A stretch of DNA of 64,000 bases from JAGGTJ01 sp964457545 (GTDB taxonomy: Bacteria > Desulfobacterota > DSM-4660 > Desulfatiglandales > Desulfatiglandaceae), in NCBI GenBank assembly GCA_964457545.1, contig CAYWEN010000010.1, forward strand, positions 1-64,000, in the 5' to 3' direction. Both the position numbers and the translations under genes were made by a program. Of this stretch, positions 7,733 to 16,278 are shown piece after piece (position 1 is the first letter of the stretch; each line of letters begins with the position of its first letter). Under the pieces are notes generated by a model. The model was not told the DNA's origin. It ran no database searches and saw only the letters and a program-made list of their open reading frames with translations.

Positions 7733-8854
7733 ATGGATCTTGACTCCAGAGATGATGTTTTTATGAGGGAGGCCTTGAAAGAGGCCAGTAAAGGACTTGG
7801 TTTGACATCACCCAATCCTGCTGTAGGCGCTGTTATTGTAAGGAACGGCAGGATTGTGGCAAGAGGTTTCCATCACAAGGCGGGTTCTTTGCATGCTGAG
7901 ATTGAGGCCTTAAACAGGTTAAAGAATCCTGCTGTGCATGATATACTGTATGTAACACTTGAACCTTGCAATCACCATGGCAAGCAGCCGCCATGCACAG
8001 AAGCTATTCTCAAAAGCGGGATTGGCAGGGTAGTAGTGGGAATGAAAGACCCTAATCCCACGGTTAAAGGGGGCGGTTCAGAATTTTTAAAGAAACATGG
8101 GGTATCTGTCACAGAGGGTGTACTTGAAAAAGAATGCCGAAGACTTAACGAGGCCTTCATTAAATTTGTTACCTCAAAACATCCCTTTGTTACAGTTAAA
8201 TCAGCTCTTACCATAGACGGATGGACAGCCACTTCCACAGGACATTCCAGGTGGATAACCAATGAAAAATCCAGGGCCTTTGTTCATTATCTGAGAAACA
8301 TTGCAGATGCAGTTATGGTAGGGGTTGGCACAGTTATTTCTGATGACCCCATGCTTACTGTAAGATCTGTTAATGGCGAAGTAAAAGATCCTGTTCGTAT
8401 TATTGTTGATACCCGTTTAAGAACTCCTCCTGATTCAAAAATAGTAAACCATGTCTCTACTGCAAGGACGGTGATTGTGGTAGGCGATGGTGAGGTTTCA
8501 GAGGAAAAATGCTCTCTGTTTGCACAAAAAAAGGATGTGTCTCTTCTTTTTTGCCCTGTCAAGGATGGCAGAATCGATTTGAATGCAATGATGGGCCTTT
8601 TGGCAGATATGGATATAATGAGTGTGCTTGTAGAGGGAGGGGCATCTCTTGTTGGATCTCTTTTGCGGGAACGCATACCGGATAAGTTTTATATATTCAA
8701 GGCGCCTAAAATATTGGGAGGAGATGACGGCTTTCCCATGGCATCTGGCCCTGGGCCAAGAACAATGAAGGATTGTATTAATCTCAGGGATATAAGTTTA
8801 AGGCGTTTTGACAATGATATCATGATAGAAGGATATCCGGACAGGGTGAATTGA
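7733..8854 (+). CDS. ribD: Bifunctional riboflavin deaminase/reductase RibD
   Basis: RibD performs the deamination and the side-chain reduction in riboflavin synthesis. The N-terminal deaminase domain has the zinc ligands H54-A-E56 (SLHAEIEAL) and C79/C88 (EPCNHHGKQPPC). The C-terminal reductase domain begins around residue 150 (FVTVKSALTIDGWTAT) and has the VEGGASLVGSLL motif. At 373 residues its length is normal. It opens a compact ribD-ribE-ribBA-ribH cluster. Confidence 0.96.
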   Translation: MDLDSRDDVFMREALKEASKGLGLTSPNPAVGAVIVRNGRIVARGFHHKAGSLHAEIEALNRLKNPAVHDILYVTLEPCNHHGKQPPCTEAILKSGIGRVVVGMKDPNPTVKGGGSEFLKKHGVSVTEGVLEKECRRLNEAFIKFVTSKHPFVTVKSALTIDGWTATSTGHSRWITNEKSRAFVHYLRNIADAVMVGVGTVISDDPMLTVRSVNGEVKDPVRIIVDTRLRTPPDSKIVNHVSTARTVIVVGDGEVSEEKCSLFAQKKDVSLLFCPVKDGRIDLNAMMGLLADMDIMSVLVEGGASLVGSLLRERIPDKFYIFKAPKILGGDDGFPMASGPGPRTMKDCINLRDISLRRFDNDIMIEGYPDRVN

Positions 8855-9514
8855 ATGTTTACAGGTCTTGTTGAAGGTGTTGGCACTATAGAACGTATCC
8901 ATCACGGACATAATGACATGACTATCACTGTTATGCCACCCTTTGATGTGTTTGAATGTCAGGTGGGAGACAGTGTGGCTATTAATGGGGTTTGTCTCAC
9001 TGTTACAGAGCTGTTTGGAAATTCCTTCAGCCTGTATGTATCGGGAGAAACCCTGTCCCGTACCACACTGCGTTATGCTGCCCGAAAGCAGAGGGTGAAT
9101 GTTGAAAGGGCATTACTTCTTTCTGACCGGCTCGGGGGACATATTGTGTCCGGTCATGTAGATGGGCCTGGAACACTGCAATACAGGGAACAAAGGGATA
9201 AATCGTGGTTGATACGTATCTCTGTAAGCAAGCGACTGACAAGATATATTATTGAAAAAGGTTCTGTGGCGGTAGATGGTATCAGCCTGACTGTTAACAG
9301 ATGTGATGCTGATTCTTTTGATGTAAATATTATTCCACAGACAGGACAGGAGACCACCTTGCTGGAAAAAAAGGTTGGGGATGTTGTGAATATTGAAACA
9401 GATATTATCGGAAAATATGTGGAAAGTCTTTTGGGTGGAATTCGTTGCTCTGACAAGGGGATGGACTCAAGGATAAATCTGGATTTTATTAAAAAACATG
9501 GTTTTGGTGATTGA
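8855..9514 (+). CDS. ribE: Riboflavin synthase alpha subunit
   Basis: This enzyme dismutates two 6,7-dimethyl-8-ribityllumazines into riboflavin. The 219-residue protein has the two homologous barrels of the family: MFTGLVEGVG at the start with SVAINGVCLTV, and the second half with GHVDGPG and SVAVDGISLTV. The ATG is immediately adjacent to the ribD stop, so translation is likely coupled. Gene naming varies (ribE or ribC); the function is unambiguous. Confidence 0.96.
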   Translation: MFTGLVEGVGTIERIHHGHNDMTITVMPPFDVFECQVGDSVAINGVCLTVTELFGNSFSLYVSGETLSRTTLRYAARKQRVNVERALLLSDRLGGHIVSGHVDGPGTLQYREQRDKSWLIRISVSKRLTRYIIEKGSVAVDGISLTVNRCDADSFDVNIIPQTGQETTLLEKKVGDVVNIETDIIGKYVESLLGGIRCSDKGMDSRINLDFIKKHGFGD

Positions 9515-9516
9515 TT

Positions 9517-10740
9517 ATGCCGGTATCAAAGATTGAAGATGTTGTTGAAGATCTAAGACAGGGCAAGATGATTATTCTTGTTGATGATGAAAACAGAGAA
9601 AATGAGGGGGATCTTACCCTTGCAGCAGAGAAGGTTACTCCTGAGGCAATTAATTTTATGGCAAAATATGGCAGAGGGCTTATCTGCCTTGCCCTTAGCC
9701 CTGAAATTGTGGACAGACTGCATTTGCCTTTGATGGTCTATGATAATTGTTCTGCCTTCAAAACAGCCTTTACGGTTTCTATTGAAGCAAGAAAGGGTGT
9801 GACAACAGGTATATCTGCCGCAGACAGGGCTCATACGATCCTGACAGCCATTGCAGATGATGCAAAACCTGATGATCTTGTACAGCCTGGTCATGTCTTT
9901 CCTTTGCGGGCACGGAGAGGAGGTGTTCTTTTCAGAACTGGCCAGACAGAAGGATCTGTGGATCTTACCCGAATTGCAGGTCTTAAACCTGCTGCAGTAA
10001 TCTGTGAGATCATGAATGAAGATGGTTCAATGGCCAGGATGCCTGATCTTGAAGTTTTTGCTGAAAAACATGATATCAAGATAGCTACTGTCGCAGATAT
10101 TATTGCCTACAGGATGAAAAATGAGTCATTTGTACACAAGGTAGCTGAAGCCAATTTGCCTACTGCATACGGAGATTTCAAGGCAGTAGCCTTTGTTAAC
10201 GATGTGGATGACTATGAGCATCTTGCACTGGTCAAGGGGGAGATTGATCCTGAAAAAGATGTTTTGGTGCGTGTTCATTCCCAGTGTTTGACGGGAGATG
10301 TGTTGGGTTCCTATCGCTGTGACTGTGGTGATCAGCTCCACAGGGCAATGCAGATGATAGAGAAAGAGGGCTCTGGTGTTATTCTCTATCTTCAGCAAGA
10401 AGGAAGGGGCATTGGTCTTGCCAATAAAATCAAGGCCTATGCCCTTCAGGATGAGGGCTTTGATACGGTTGAGGCTAATGAGCGGTTAGGTTTTAAGGCC
10501 GATTTGAGGAACTATGGTGTTGGTGCTCAGATTCTTGTGGCCCTCGGGGTCAGAAAAATGCGTATTATTACCAACAATCCCAAAAAGATAGTGGGAGTTG
10601 AGGGTTATGGCCTGGAAGTAAAAGGGAGAGTTCCCATTGAAATTGAACCGAGGCCGGAAAATATAAGATATCTGACAACAAAGTGTGAAAAATTAGGTCA
10701 TATTATGGAATGTATTAAAACGCAGCCAGAAAGAAAATAG
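9517..10740 (+). CDS. ribBA: DHBP synthase/GTP cyclohydrolase II fusion RibBA
   Basis: This fusion provides both precursors of riboflavin: dihydroxybutanone phosphate from ribulose 5-phosphate (residues about 1-200) and the pyrimidine from GTP (about 205-400). The DHBP domain has the acidic DDENRENEGD motif (23-32). The GTP cyclohydrolase II domain shows Zn ligands C257, C268 and C270 and the EGRGIGLANKIKAYALQDEG region. The position normally occupied by His in the G-H-T-E motif is Gln143 here (TGQTEGSVDL); that His is a metal ligand in characterised DHBP synthases. The ATG at 9517 fits GGTGA; a TTG six bases earlier overlaps the ribE stop and is the alternative. Confidence 0.94.
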   Translation: MPVSKIEDVVEDLRQGKMIILVDDENRENEGDLTLAAEKVTPEAINFMAKYGRGLICLALSPEIVDRLHLPLMVYDNCSAFKTAFTVSIEARKGVTTGISAADRAHTILTAIADDAKPDDLVQPGHVFPLRARRGGVLFRTGQTEGSVDLTRIAGLKPAAVICEIMNEDGSMARMPDLEVFAEKHDIKIATVADIIAYRMKNESFVHKVAEANLPTAYGDFKAVAFVNDVDDYEHLALVKGEIDPEKDVLVRVHSQCLTGDVLGSYRCDCGDQLHRAMQMIEKEGSGVILYLQQEGRGIGLANKIKAYALQDEGFDTVEANERLGFKADLRNYGVGAQILVALGVRKMRIITNNPKKIVGVEGYGLEVKGRVPIEIEPRPENIRYLTTKCEKLGHIMECIKTQPERK

Positions 10741-10776
10741 ATGTTGATTGCGGATATGTCTTTAAGGAGAAACAAT

Positions 10777-11241
10777 ATGCCTGAGCTGATTGAAGGGAAT
10801 CTTACTGCGAAAGGATTCAGATTTGCCATTATTGTAAGCCGGTTTAATGATTTCATCTCTTCCAGACTGGTGGACGGAGCTGTTGATGCACTTAGCAGAC
10901 ATGGTGCAGTTGAAACTGATATTTGTATAGTAAGGGTGCCTGGAGCATTTGAACTTCCTGTTGTTGCAAAAAAGATTGCAAACAATAACAAATACGATGC
11001 TCTTATATGCATTGGCGCTGTTATCAGGGGTGCAACGCCGCATTTTGATTATATTGCATCAGAGGTTGCCAAAGGGCTTGCCTCTGTTGGCCTGGACAGT
11101 GGTTTGCCTGTTACCTTTGGGGTCTTGACTACAGACAATCTGGAACAGGCTATTGAAAGGGCAGGTTCAAAGGCAGGAAACAAGGGATATGAGGCAGCCA
11201 TGGCAGCTATTGAGATGGTAAATCTCTTGTCTCAGTTATAG
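10777..11241 (+). CDS. ribH: 6,7-dimethyl-8-ribityllumazine synthase
   Basis: RibH condenses the two RibBA/RibD-derived intermediates to lumazine and usually forms icosahedral shells. The 154-residue product has SRFNDFI (substrate pyrimidine site), VPGAFELP, and the catalytic H89 in GATPHFDYI. The ATG at 10777 is preceded by AAGGAG and matches the family N-terminus; an earlier ATG at 10741 would add 12 unrelated residues. It closes the riboflavin cluster. Confidence 0.96.
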   Translation: MPELIEGNLTAKGFRFAIIVSRFNDFISSRLVDGAVDALSRHGAVETDICIVRVPGAFELPVVAKKIANNNKYDALICIGAVIRGATPHFDYIASEVAKGLASVGLDSGLPVTFGVLTTDNLEQAIERAGSKAGNKGYEAAMAAIEMVNLLSQL

Positions 11242-11346
11242 ATTGTTAAATGGGACAAATTTCTTTCCTTGTATCAATGTAAGGATATTCAGGCCGACCT
11301 TTGATTAAAGGAACTGTTTGTTCTTTTTTCTGTGTTATGCAAAAAA

Positions 11347-11478
11347 GGTATCAGCTCAATAATTAGGGGGATAACAGTGAACGTACCACCGGCGCAGGAG
11401 GATTTTTCTTCTGCTCCGGGCGCCTCCCGGCAGTCGCGTCAGCAAAACTCTCCTGCTCCTATTTATTGAGCTATTACC
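11347..11478 (+). repeat. Repeat family B, copy 1 (terminal inverted repeats)
   Basis: The left end GGTATCAGCTCAATAA (11347-11362) and right end TTATTGAGCTATTACC (11463-11478) are near-perfect inverted repeats. Just inside the left end, AGGGGGATAACAG and GAACGTACCACCGG match the reverse complement of the element at 41082-41176. Relative to that copy it has about 40 extra internal bases around a GGGCGCCTCCCGG segment. AAAAAAGGTAT occurs at both borders (11341-11351 and 11479-11489), which may be a target duplication. The form is that of a MITE or structured RNA/DNA element; no coding content. Confidence 0.75.
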
Positions 11479-11515
11479 AAAAAAGGTATTCTCAAAAAAT
11501 CAATTGCCTGCCGTA

Positions 11516-11660
11516 TTTCCATCCATATGTGGCGCGGTATGCCTTATACGTAATTTCCTTCCGGATTGTAGACCCTGTATGTCGCATACAGCAACTCTTG
11601 TTTATGAACTGGAAATTTTACAGTGTCAAAAAACTCATTAATGGATGAATGGTGTCTGAA
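11516..11660 (+). repeat. Intergenic repeat family A, copy 5
   Basis: It starts TTTCCATCCATATGTGG, contains GTTTATGAACTGGAAA (the inverted arm) and ends GAATGGTGTCTGAA. The middle part is diverged from copies 1 and 2, but start, arm and end are in the same order and spacing. It lies 58 bases upstream of nusB. Confidence 0.65.
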
Positions 11661-11718
11661 TTTGAGGGATATTGTCAAGAATTCCAAAATATTCAATCTG
11701 GAATGATCTAAGGCAGCA

Positions 11719-12129
11719 ATGGTTAAGAGACGAAAAATTCGGGAGTTGGCTGTACAGGCCCTTTTTGCACTGGAAATATGCAAGGGCAAGCCGGATGATA
11801 CATTTGATTTAGTATGTGATAATTTTATTGCGGGGAAGGATACAAGACTTTTTTCCAAACAGTTGTTTCTTGGTGTTTGCAGTAGGAAGGGCAGGATTGA
11901 TGAACTGATAGCTGCTGCGTCCAGAAATTGGCGGATTGAACGAATGCCTCTTGTGGATCTATCTATATTAAGGTTGGCTGTTTTTGAAATGATTTTTGTG
12001 GATGATGTCCCTCCCAAGGTTGCCATTGATGAAGCGTTGGAGATAGGGAAGAGATTTGGCGGTGAAAAATCGGTTCCTTTTTTGAATGGGGTTTTGGACC
12101 GTGTTTACAAGGATATTGTCTTAAGTTAG
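11719..12129 (+). CDS. nusB: Transcription antitermination factor NusB
   Basis: This 136-residue all-helical protein binds boxA RNA with NusE (S10) and supports rRNA antitermination. It shows the family N-terminus RRKIRELAVQALFALEI, the central RNWRIERMPLVDLSILRLAVFEM segment and DVPPKVAIDEALEIGKRFGGEKSVPFLNGVLD. ribH-nusB adjacency is the usual bacterial arrangement, although two repeats separate them here. The ribosome site is weak (AAGGCAGCA). Confidence 0.95.
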   Translation: MVKRRKIRELAVQALFALEICKGKPDDTFDLVCDNFIAGKDTRLFSKQLFLGVCSRKGRIDELIAAASRNWRIERMPLVDLSILRLAVFEMIFVDDVPPKVAIDEALEIGKRFGGEKSVPFLNGVLDRVYKDIVLS

Positions 12130-12185
12130 CCTTCATTCATGGGTCAGCCTTTGGATGTTGGAGGATTTTTAATTGAGCCGTAAAT

Positions 12186-14780
12186 ATGGTTGAACTTATG
12201 GACATGCAATATAAACCTGAAAAAGTGGAAAAGCGCTGGCAGGACTACTGGCAGAAACATAACCTTTTTAAGGTATCAGAGGATTCTGAGAAAAACAAGT
12301 TCTATCTTCTTGAAATGTTTCCCTATCCCTCAGGGAAGATACATATGGGGCATGTGCGAAATTACACTATTGGTGATGTGATTGCACGGTACAAGATGAT
12401 GAACGGGATGAATGTTCTCCACCCCATGGGTTGGGATGCATTCGGTCTGCCTGCAGAGAATGCTGCAATAGAGAACAATACACATCCGGCAAAATGGACT
12501 TACGATAATATTGCTGCTATGCGTTTGCAGCTCAAGAGAATGGGTTTCAGCTATGACTGGAGCCGTGAATTAACCACCTGTGATCCTGAGTACTACAGGT
12601 GGGAGCAAATGTTGTTTTTGAAGATGTTTGAGCGCGGACTGGTTTACAAAAAAAAGACCTTTGTGAACTGGTGTGAAAAGTGTCACAGTGTGCTTGCCAA
12701 TGAACAGGTGGAGGATGGATGTTGCTGGCGTCACACAGATCAGGAAGTAAAGATTGTAGAGATGGATTCCTGGTTTTTCAGGATAACAGACTATGCTGAT
12801 GATATCCTGGATTACTGTGACAAGCTTTCTGGATGGCCTGATAGGGTCTTGGCTATGCAGAAAAACTGGATTGGCAAGAGTCATGGTGCGGCAATTTTCT
12901 TTCCCCTTGTTGATTCTGACAAGGTGATTGAGGTGTTTACTACCCGCCAGGATACCCTGTATGGCGCTACTTTTTTATGTTTTGCTCCTGAGCATCCTCT
13001 TGTCAGAGAGATGATCAAGGGCCTTGCGCAGGAAAATGAGGTTTTGGCATTTATTGAGAAAACCATGAAAATGGATACTCATGTGAGAACCGCTGATTTT
13101 ACTGCCAAGGAAGGTGTTTTTACCGGCAGGTATTGCATTAATCCGGTAAACAAAGAGAAGATACCGATATATGTGGCAAACTTTGTCCTGTTTGATTACG
13201 GTACAGGTGCCATAATGTCAGTTCCTGCCCATGATCAGCGCGATTTTGAATTTGCCAAAAAATATGGTCTTAAACTGAAGGTGGTCATAAAACCGCCAGA
13301 TCGTGATATTGATCCGGAAACCATGAACGAGGCCTATGTTGACAAGGGAATTCTTGTTAATTCCGGTCGTTTTGACGGACAGTGGAACTATGAAGCCTTG
13401 GACAGTATAGCGGATTATCTGGAGTCGGAGGGATTTGGATATAAGACCGTTAATTACAGACTGAGGGACTGGGGTATATCACGTCAGCGTTATTGGGGAA
13501 CACCTATCCCTGTCATTTACTGTGACAAATGCGGAACAGTCCCTGTCCCTGAACACGAGCTTCCTGTACTTCTCCCTCTTGATCTCAATATGAAGCCCAA
13601 TGGTGTTTCTCCCTTGCCGTTTGAACCCTCTTTTTATGAAACTGTTTGTCCAAGGTGTGGTGCAAAGGCCAGAAGAGAGACAGACACAATGGATACCTTT
13701 GTTGAATCATCCTGGTATTTTGCACGTTATGCCTGCCCTGATTACGATAAAGGGCCTCTTGATCCGGAAAAGGTCAACTACTGGATGCCTGTGGATCAGT
13801 ATATAGGCGGTATTGAACATGCTGTACTGCATCTTCTGTATTCCCGTTTTTTTGCCCGTGTCCTGAATGAATTGGGTTATATGAATGTCAGGGAACCATT
13901 TAAAAAACTGTTGACCCAGGGGATGGTTTGCAAGGAGACCGAAAGATGCCCTGTTCATGGTTTCCTGTTTCCCCATGAGGTTAAGAATGGACGGTGTGTG
14001 CACTGCAAAGAGGATGTGGTTCGGGGAAGTATTGTCAAGATGTCGAAATCAAAAAAGAACGTGGTTGATCCTCAGGAGTTGATAGACCGTTATGGCGCTG
14101 ATACCGTCAGGATGTTTTGCCTGTTTGCAGCGCCTCCTGAAAGAGATCTGGAGTGGAGCGCTAAGGGGGTGGACGGGGCATCGAGGTTTTTAAATCGTGT
14201 ATGGCATCTTGTTGCAGAGCATCTTGACGATATTTGTGGGGCTCAACCTTACAGAGGGGATAATCCCGTTTTATCTCCTCTTGCGTCTCTTCATCGCAAG
14301 ACACATCAGACCATAAAAAAGGTTACCTCTGATATTGAAAACAATTTTCATTTTAACACTGCAATTGCAGCGGTAATGGAATTGGTAAACGAGACAAATC
14401 AGTTGATACATGGCAAGGTTCCCAGGGATGATATCTTCTGGTCTGTGATAAGGGAAGCTGTTGAGGCCGCTCTTGTTCTGCTTTATCCTATAGTACCTCA
14501 TATTACAGAAGAGTTATGGCATATGCTTGGTCATGAAAAGAGTCTTTTGTTTGTCCGGTGGCCCTCATTCAGACAGGATGCCCTGATTGCGGAAAAAATA
14601 CTGGTCGTGCTACAGGTTAATGGCAAGGTAAGAAGCAGGATAGAGCTTTCTGCTGAATCAGGAAAAGAAGAGATAGAAAAGGCAGCATTGTCAGATGAAA
14701 GGATACAGCGTTTTATAGGCGGGAAACAGGTCAAGAAGGTTATAGTAGTCCAAAACAAACTTGTAAATATAGTGACTTAG
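12186..14780 (+). CDS. leuS: Leucyl-tRNA synthetase
   Basis: This class I synthetase charges tRNA-Leu. The 864-residue product contains the HIGH-type motif as H53-M-G-H56, a zinc-finger-like CEKCHS segment, the CP1 editing domain (TTRQDTLYGATFL; TGAIMSVPAHDQRD), and the KMSKS loop at about residue 618. The C-terminal anticodon-binding domain ends with VVQNKLVNIV. The ATG at 12186 is the first start after an in-frame stop; ATGs at 12198 or 12204 are alternatives since the best ribosome site (GGAGG) is about 22 bases upstream. In relatives leuS is often followed by lptE and holA, which here are 8 kb away on the other strand. Confidence 0.96.
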   Translation: MVELMDMQYKPEKVEKRWQDYWQKHNLFKVSEDSEKNKFYLLEMFPYPSGKIHMGHVRNYTIGDVIARYKMMNGMNVLHPMGWDAFGLPAENAAIENNTHPAKWTYDNIAAMRLQLKRMGFSYDWSRELTTCDPEYYRWEQMLFLKMFERGLVYKKKTFVNWCEKCHSVLANEQVEDGCCWRHTDQEVKIVEMDSWFFRITDYADDILDYCDKLSGWPDRVLAMQKNWIGKSHGAAIFFPLVDSDKVIEVFTTRQDTLYGATFLCFAPEHPLVREMIKGLAQENEVLAFIEKTMKMDTHVRTADFTAKEGVFTGRYCINPVNKEKIPIYVANFVLFDYGTGAIMSVPAHDQRDFEFAKKYGLKLKVVIKPPDRDIDPETMNEAYVDKGILVNSGRFDGQWNYEALDSIADYLESEGFGYKTVNYRLRDWGISRQRYWGTPIPVIYCDKCGTVPVPEHELPVLLPLDLNMKPNGVSPLPFEPSFYETVCPRCGAKARRETDTMDTFVESSWYFARYACPDYDKGPLDPEKVNYWMPVDQYIGGIEHAVLHLLYSRFFARVLNELGYMNVREPFKKLLTQGMVCKETERCPVHGFLFPHEVKNGRCVHCKEDVVRGSIVKMSKSKKNVVDPQELIDRYGADTVRMFCLFAAPPERDLEWSAKGVDGASRFLNRVWHLVAEHLDDICGAQPYRGDNPVLSPLASLHRKTHQTIKKVTSDIENNFHFNTAIAAVMELVNETNQLIHGKVPRDDIFWSVIREAVEAALVLLYPIVPHITEELWHMLGHEKSLLFVRWPSFRQDALIAEKILVVLQVNGKVRSRIELSAESGKEEIEKAALSDERIQRFIGGKQVKKVIVVQNKLVNIVT

Positions 14781-14805
14781 CATCAAGAAAGTCTTTCTTC
14801 TGTTT

Positions 14806-14855
14806 ATCTCAACCTGTCTGATCTTTTTTGCGGGCTTGATGTGGTGAGATTTTTG
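14806..14855 (+). terminator. Candidate leuS terminator
   Basis: ATCTCAACC (14806-14814) and GGTGAGAT (14843-14850) form an 8-bp stem with one bulge, followed directly by TTTTT. The loop is long. It lies 26 bases past the leuS stop. Confidence 0.35.
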
Positions 14856-14868
14856 CTCTGTCTGTCTA

Positions 14869-14905
14869 TACACCTGTATCAGGTTTAAGGCGGCATACAG
14901 GTGTA
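14869..14905. repeat. 11-bp inverted repeat between convergent genes
   Basis: TACACCTGTAT (14869-14879) and ATACAGGTGTA (14895-14905) are perfect inverted copies with a 15-base loop. It lies between the 3' ends of leuS and the minus-strand secreted protein gene. Without T-runs on either side its role as a terminator is uncertain. Confidence 0.5.
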
Positions 14906-14947
14906 CAGAACCTGGACCGAAAACGTTATATTCAAGGGTTTTGTTTG

Positions 14948-16099
14948 TTAATGTGAAATGTCATTATAAAATGCTATATATCCAACTGTTTCCTTTACAT
15001 GCCAAATCTCGTAGTCAAGAGATCTTTCTTCTTCTATCTTGACATCAAATTCATATGCGTTTTTGTTATCCCAGCGTAGGGATGCAGTGTTGCCGCCGTT
15101 CCCTGTTTGCATGTCAACAAGCAGTACGGGGGGACCATCAAAGGGCTGCTTGAAAGGGACTGTTTGAAAGTGATGGTCTATGCCTTGAACAGCATTGCCT
15201 ATTTCAAAGTGCAGGCTGCCAAATACACCTGAAGAAGGTTCCCATGCTATGTATGAAATCTGTTCAGTTGTGTGACTCTGTATATTGGCCTCCTGTTCCT
15301 GCATGCAGAATTTGAAACCGCTGGTATTCAAGTCCTTAACCCTTCCTGTAACAGTGTCCTGTCCGTTAAAGGATGTGATTGAAGTTACAAGGACAGGGAC
15401 CTTGTTAAATCTTGAATTAAATGAGATGCTTCCAAATCTGTCTGTTTTATTGGTCCGGAATTTTCCGGCCTCTATCATGGTTCCATCTTCAAGTGTGTAT
15501 GAACCGGCCTCTATAACAAAATAATCTACCTTTTCCCACGTATGCCAACCATCAAGATATTCCCATTCCTGGATTTTTATATCAAATCCGTTCTTGTCCA
15601 CGTTTTTGATTCTTATTATTGCGGGATCAGGGCCATTGTAGCTGATTCCCTTTGCAATGACTACTGGATCTGTAAAAGGTTTCTTAAATGAGACCCTTTT
15701 CCATATATGTTTAAGGTATATTTCTCCTGTTTCAATAAATGGGGAATTGTTGGGCAAATCATTTATTGTAAAGCTTGTTTCCTCTGAATAAGGGCTTTCA
15801 CCAAGATCATTGTAAGCTGTCAGGGCCATATAGTAGGTGCCTGGTGGCAGGTTGGACAGGGTATAATTTGTGCTGTTTCCCACGTCAATACTTTCAGAAT
15901 AATGCTTGCTTTCAATCCCGTAATAGAGTTTGTAGCCGTTTACCGGGCTGCCGTCTGTGTTTGCCTGCCAGCTTACAGTGACATCAGATGTTGATGCGTG
16001 AAGATTTTCGGGATTTGGATACAAAGACAGAAGGGATGCAACTGTAAACAGAAGCAAAATTCTGACATGGTATGAAAAGATTGTAGGAGTTTTTTTCAT
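14948..16099 (-). CDS. Secreted fibronectin-III protein with three lectin-like repeats
   Basis: The 383-residue product starts with a signal peptide (MKKTPTIFSYHVRILLLFTV, hydrophobic to about residue 28). One fibronectin type III domain follows (about 38-110; VSWQANTDGSPVNGYKLYYG, ending NDLGESPYSE). The rest consists of three diverged repeats of about 75-90 residues, each with a pattern of hydrophobic-F-...-P-V-...-N-G-...-W/E-...-YIA or YFVIE; these resemble H-type lectin domains. It is probably exported and binds a carbohydrate or surface polymer. The start at 16099 follows AGGAGG by 7 bases. The mRNA leader carries a c-di-GMP riboswitch, tying it to sessile/motile lifestyle control. Exact function unknown. 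Confidence 0.82.
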   Translation of the reverse strand: MKKTPTIFSYHVRILLLFTVASLLSLYPNPENLHASTSDVTVSWQANTDGSPVNGYKLYYGIESKHYSESIDVGNSTNYTLSNLPPGTYYMALTAYNDLGESPYSEETSFTINDLPNNSPFIETGEIYLKHIWKRVSFKKPFTDPVVIAKGISYNGPDPAIIRIKNVDKNGFDIKIQEWEYLDGWHTWEKVDYFVIEAGSYTLEDGTMIEAGKFRTNKTDRFGSISFNSRFNKVPVLVTSITSFNGQDTVTGRVKDLNTSGFKFCMQEQEANIQSHTTEQISYIAWEPSSGVFGSLHFEIGNAVQGIDHHFQTVPFKQPFDGPPVLLVDMQTGNGGNTASLRWDNKNAYEFDVKIEEERSLDYEIWHVKETVGYIAFYNDISH

Positions 16100-16169
16100 G
16101 GCTGAACCTCCTGTGTGCATGTGTTCTCACTTGTTCCGTGCGAAACTGCCCGGTTTCGGGTCCAGCCCC

Positions 16170-16257
16170 GCTCGGCAACCTGCTGCCATGTCCCTTTTTG
16201 GGATTTAGGCCAATGGCTTTGCGTCCCGATCTTTCGAACGGTTTGCCTTTTTCGAGC
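16170..16257 (-). promoter_or_regulatory. c-di-GMP-I (GEMM) riboswitch aptamer
   Basis: On the minus strand the conserved GEMM-I elements occur in order: a P1 arm GCTCG (16257-16253), GGCAAACC (16247-16240), a GAAA tetraloop in TTCGAAAG, GGGACGCAAAGCC, the tetraloop receptor GGCCTAA, a P3 hairpin ATCCC/GGGA, CATGGCAGCAGGTTGCC, and the closing arm CGAGC (16174-16170). These match the c-di-GMP-binding class I aptamer closely. The aptamer ends about 70 bases before the start of the secreted lectin-like protein gene. Between them CGAAAC/GTTTCG (about 16143-16158) can pair, but there is no U-run, so control of translation or of an alternative fold is more likely than simple termination. Confidence 0.93.
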
Positions 16258-16278
16258 TATTATTTTGCTTAAGTGTAA

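Larger units (their letters stand above)
11242..11718. other. Repeat-rich gap between ribH and nusB
   Basis: Almost the whole gap is made of two repeat elements placed in series: family B copy 1 (11347-11478) and family A copy 5 (11516-11660). No gene is visible. A weak hairpin (TCCTT and AAGGA around 11270-11286) follows ribH. Confidence 0.6.

Noticed and set aside
11347..11478. Integron attC site
   Set aside because: The GGGGGATAACA core looked similar to an attC box, but there is no matching GTTRRRY pair at the ends, no integrase and no cassette; terminal inverted repeats fit a MITE-like element better.
16245..16262. Additional repeat B end (CGAGCTATTA similar to TTGAGCTATTA)
   Set aside because: These bases are the P1 arm of the riboswitch; the similarity is short and explained by that.
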